Assembly (NCBI GenBank): GCA_049609325.1
Contig: JBMYYK010000040.1
Location: 1 to 17,446, forward strand
From: GCA-2733415 sp049609325
GTDB lineage: Bacteria > Bacteroidota > Bacteroidia > Flavobacteriales > Flavobacteriaceae
Length of the DNA stretch: 17,446 nt
Direction of reading: 5' to 3'
The translations under genes and the position numbers were made by a program. The notes under the pieces were generated by a model. It saw nothing but the letters and a program-made list of their open reading frames with translations. It had not been told where the DNA came from and did no database searches. Shown here piece by piece: positions 15,686 through 17,446 of the stretch (its first letter is position 1; each line of letters begins with the position of its first letter).

Positions 15686-15981
15686 TAAAATAGCTTGATA
15701 TTATATTTATCTAATATTAAGATGGCTATAACCACCAATAACACAAAAATAACCACTAGTCGTGTTTGAGATTGTTTCTGATCGGTCTCTTTACTTACAG
15801 TTTTCCAATCATCTCTAAATGACGCTCTTTTTTTAAAGCTCCCTTTTATTGTTGTAGCATCTTTAGCGCCATGATGTTTTTCATATAACTTTTCCAAACG
15901 TTCTTTACGCTCGTCATAATAACGAGGTTTAAAGCCAAAGGATTTGTTCTTATGTTGCTTAAAAAGCGTTGGAAGTCTCAT
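15685..15981 (-). CDS. Small tail-anchored membrane protein, function unknown
   Basis: A 98-residue protein that is very basic over its first 70 residues (FKPRYYDERKERLEKLYEK and GSFKKRASFRDDW stand out). It has one membrane helix near the C-terminus (about 74-90, VVIFVLLVVIAILIL), so most of it should face the cytoplasm. I know no function for it; homologues beside ribH are sometimes mislabelled as riboflavin synthase, which it does not resemble. I chose ATG at 15981 because a longer version from TTG at 16008 would start inside the predicted -7 box at 16006-16013. The stop overlaps the mutL ATG by one base (TAATG), so it probably leads the mutL operon and its translation feeds mutL. Confidence 0.85.
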   Translation of the reverse strand: MRLPTLFKQHKNKSFGFKPRYYDERKERLEKLYEKHHGAKDATTIKGSFKKRASFRDDWKTVSKETDQKQSQTRLVVIFVLLVVIAILILDKYNIKLF

Positions 15982-16005
15982 AAAATTGGTTGTAATGTAT
16001 ATTGT

Positions 16006-16013
16006 CAAAAATA
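16006..16013 (-). promoter_or_regulatory. Predicted -7 element for the mutL operon
   Basis: Read on the minus strand, TATTTTTG (16013-16006) matches TAnnTTTG exactly. It lies 24 bases before the ATG of the small membrane protein and just after the ribH terminator, where a promoter is expected. No TTG is found at the usual 19-20 base distance (one lies only 11 bases away), so the -33 side is weak or the promoter needs help. This element also argues against the TTG start at 16008. Confidence 0.45.
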
Positions 16014-16080
16014 GTCAATTTACCCAAGATAATTACGGCTTTAATTGCTAATTTTTGTTAAGACGAATTACTCCAAAACA

Positions 16081-16113
16081 AAAAAACTGATTTTAACACA
16101 AAAATCAGTTTTT
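16081..16113 (-). terminator. Rho-independent terminator after ribH
   Basis: Arms AAAAACTGATTTT (16082-16094) and AAAATCAGTTTTT (16101-16113) form a perfect 13-bp stem around the loop AACACA. On the minus strand the stem runs into a T tract (complement of the A run at 16080-16086). It lies 23 bases past the ribH stop. The stem is AT-rich with only CTG/CAG in the middle, so it is weaker than the terminator at 5384. The T-run on the right arm gives it possible two-way function, but no plus-strand gene ends here. Confidence 0.8.
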
Positions 16114-16136
16114 AGTATACTATGCTTAAATAAATC

Positions 16137-16622
16137 TTAGTACTTACTTAAGGTAGCCATTTTTATAGCTGCAACTGCGGCCTCTGTTCCTTTATTTCCG
16201 TGAACACCACCAGACCTGTCTATTGCTTGTTGTAAGTTATTATCTGTTAACACACAAAACACAACAGGCACATCACCTTGCGTATTTAAATCCATGATTC
16301 CTTGTGCTGTTCCACTGCAGACAAAATCAAAATGTTTCGTCTCACCTTGAATTACACTTCCTATAGCGATAATCGCATCAACATCTATAGTTTTAATCAT
16401 GTGCTTACACCCAAATGGCAACTCAAAAGTTCCTGGCACATCCCAAACAACAATGTTGTTGTCTTGAACACCATTATCTAATAATGTAGTCACAGCACCT
16501 TCTTTTAATCCTTCAGTAATGTTAGGATTCCACTCAGAAACAACAATCCCAAATCGAAAATCTTTCGCATTTGGGATTGTGTTTTTATCGTAAGTTGATA
16601 AGTTTTTATGTATCGTAGCCAT
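16137..16622 (-). CDS. ribH: 6,7-dimethyl-8-ribityllumazine synthase
   Basis: RibH condenses 5-amino-6-ribitylamino-uracil with 3,4-dihydroxy-2-butanone 4-phosphate, the penultimate step of riboflavin synthesis. The 161-residue protein shows the substrate-binding motifs VSEWN (28-32) and PGTFELPFG (63-71). It also has the GSVIQGETKHFDFVC segment with the catalytic His97, and the phosphate-site region VLTDNNLQQAIDRSGGVHGNKGTEAA with Arg136. Length and motifs match the icosahedral lumazine synthases. It starts 3 bases after the stop of the TPR gene, so the two are co-transcribed, and a terminator follows. No other riboflavin gene is in the window, so the pathway is dispersed. No FMN riboswitch is evident here. 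Confidence 0.96.
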   Translation of the reverse strand: MATIHKNLSTYDKNTIPNAKDFRFGIVVSEWNPNITEGLKEGAVTTLLDNGVQDNNIVVWDVPGTFELPFGCKHMIKTIDVDAIIAIGSVIQGETKHFDFVCSGTAQGIMDLNTQGDVPVVFCVLTDNNLQQAIDRSGGVHGNKGTEAAVAAIKMATLSKY

Positions 16623-16625
16623 ATA

Positions 16626-17426
16626 TTATTTTGCTTCTGCTTTACCTAATAACGCATCTACTTTTCCAGCTTCTAATGCTGTTGGGTATTCGTCTTTTAT
16701 CTGAGATAAATATTTAGCTGCTACATCGTTTTTACCTAAATCTAAAGCAACTACAGCTGCTTTATATAAGAACTTTGGCGTACTATATTCGTTTGTTGTA
16801 GTCTCTAATGCTTTTTCATAGTGTGTTAACGCATCGTCTAACTGATTTAATTGCACGAAAGCGTCAGCTACACCACCTTTAGCATTTGCTGCTAAAATTT
16901 CATCATCAGAACTAAATTTATCTAAATATGTTACTGCATTTTGATAGTCATTCATATTTAAATATGCCATACCAGCTGTGTAAGTTGCAATATTTGCTGC
17001 TTTAGTTCCGTTATAGTCTTCAATAACATCTAACAGTCCTAATTTACCTTCACCACCGTTAAGCGCTAAATTAAATAATGAATCTTTAGCCGTACCTGTA
17101 GCATTTACAGCCTGAGCAAAATATGATTGTGCTTTGTACGCATCATTTGATGCTTCAGCTTCATTTGGCTCTTGAATAAACTTTCCGTAAGCCATATATA
17201 ATAACACTCCTAATGCAATTACTCCTACAACACCAAAAATATATTTTTGATTAGCAGCAACCCATTCTTCAGCTTTATTAGCAGATTCGTCTAATGTATT
17301 AAAAACCTCTTCTGTGGTACTTTCTCCCTCAACATAACCTTCAACATCGTTAGTTACATCTTCTGTAATTACCTCTTCAACCTTTTCTTTTGGTTTTCTA
17401 TATCCTCTTTTCTTATATGTAGCCAT
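16626..17426 (-). CDS. Membrane-anchored tetratricopeptide-repeat protein
   Basis: A 266-residue protein with a basic start (MATYKKRGYRKPKEK), a very acidic Glu/Val/Thr stretch (residues 15-55), and a single membrane helix at about 62-80 (YIFGVVGVIALGVLLYMAY). The outside domain of TPR-like helices has recognisable repeats around AGMAYLNMNDYQNAVTYLDKF, GVADAFVQLNQLDDALTHYEKAL and KAAVVALDLGKNDVAAKYLSQI. The layout is like YfgM, which in E. coli joins the Sec translocon and periplasmic chaperones; a similar role is only a suggestion. It lies directly upstream of ribH (3-base gap). The promoter is probably beyond the right edge: only 20 bases remain before the ATG, and I see no element in them. 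Confidence 0.85.
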   Translation of the reverse strand: MATYKKRGYRKPKEKVEEVITEDVTNDVEGYVEGESTTEEVFNTLDESANKAEEWVAANQKYIFGVVGVIALGVLLYMAYGKFIQEPNEAEASNDAYKAQSYFAQAVNATGTAKDSLFNLALNGGEGKLGLLDVIEDYNGTKAANIATYTAGMAYLNMNDYQNAVTYLDKFSSDDEILAANAKGGVADAFVQLNQLDDALTHYEKALETTTNEYSTPKFLYKAAVVALDLGKNDVAAKYLSQIKDEYPTALEAGKVDALLGKAEAK

Positions 17427-17446
17427 AATCTTTATTGTATGTCGAG

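Noticed and set aside
1..17446. Mobile island, prophage, CRISPR or defence system
   Set aside because: I saw no integrase, transposase, toxin-antitoxin pair, direct-repeat array or abrupt change in base composition. The tRNA at the left edge is a common integration site, but the genes beside it are ordinary housekeeping genes.

Overview
The window looks like an ordinary stretch of core chromosome from a low-GC marine-type member of the Flavobacteriaceae (Bacteroidota). The reasons are its AT-rich genes without Shine-Dalgarno leaders, promoters of the Bacteroidota type (TTG about 19 bases before TAnnTTTG), and protein families typical of the group: DUF5683, DUF6122, WbqC next to a long signal peptidase I, paired rhomboids beside mutL, and a split methylmalonyl-CoA mutase. 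I see no prophage, insertion sequence, CRISPR array, integrase or defence cassette. I do not think it holds a dramatic new system, but several details deserve a second look.

Layout. The left edge cuts through a minus-strand tRNA-Pro(TGG). A 114-base spacer holds two divergent promoters, one for the tRNA and one for the first plus-strand operon. That operon (166-5360) is udk (uridine kinase), an FtsB/DivIC-like septum protein, the small subunit of methylmalonyl-CoA mutase, an unrecognised His-tailed lipoprotein, and the large cobalamin-binding mutase subunit. It ends in a strong palindromic terminator (5384-5409). A second plus-strand cluster (5491-11166) begins with its own promoter and carries parA, parB, a DUF5683 membrane protein, dapB (lysine/diaminopimelate synthesis), an extended signal peptidase I (lepB), a WbqC-family protein and a DUF6122 membrane protein.

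From 11168 to the right edge all genes are on the minus strand, and the two blocks meet tail to tail with one base between stop codons. In transcription order (right to left) the minus block is a membrane-anchored TPR protein, ribH (lumazine synthase), a terminator, a new promoter, a small membrane protein, mutL, two consecutive rhomboid proteases, and a membrane-anchored endonuclease/exonuclease/phosphatase-family protein.

How the genes relate. The two mutase subunits interconvert succinyl-CoA and methylmalonyl-CoA (propionate and branched-chain metabolism), and the lipoprotein between them has no evident link beyond position. ParA/ParB handle chromosome segregation, while DapB, LepB, FtsB-like, WbqC and the rhomboids all touch the cell envelope. 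The small membrane protein, mutL and the first rhomboid are joined by one-base TAATG stop/start overlaps, so their translation is probably coupled. Points of most interest are a MutL whose C-terminal nuclease motifs are eroded, the uncharacterised lipoprotein inside the mutase operon, a mutase small subunit without the usual C-terminal domain, and a signal peptidase with an added membrane domain and a large insertion.
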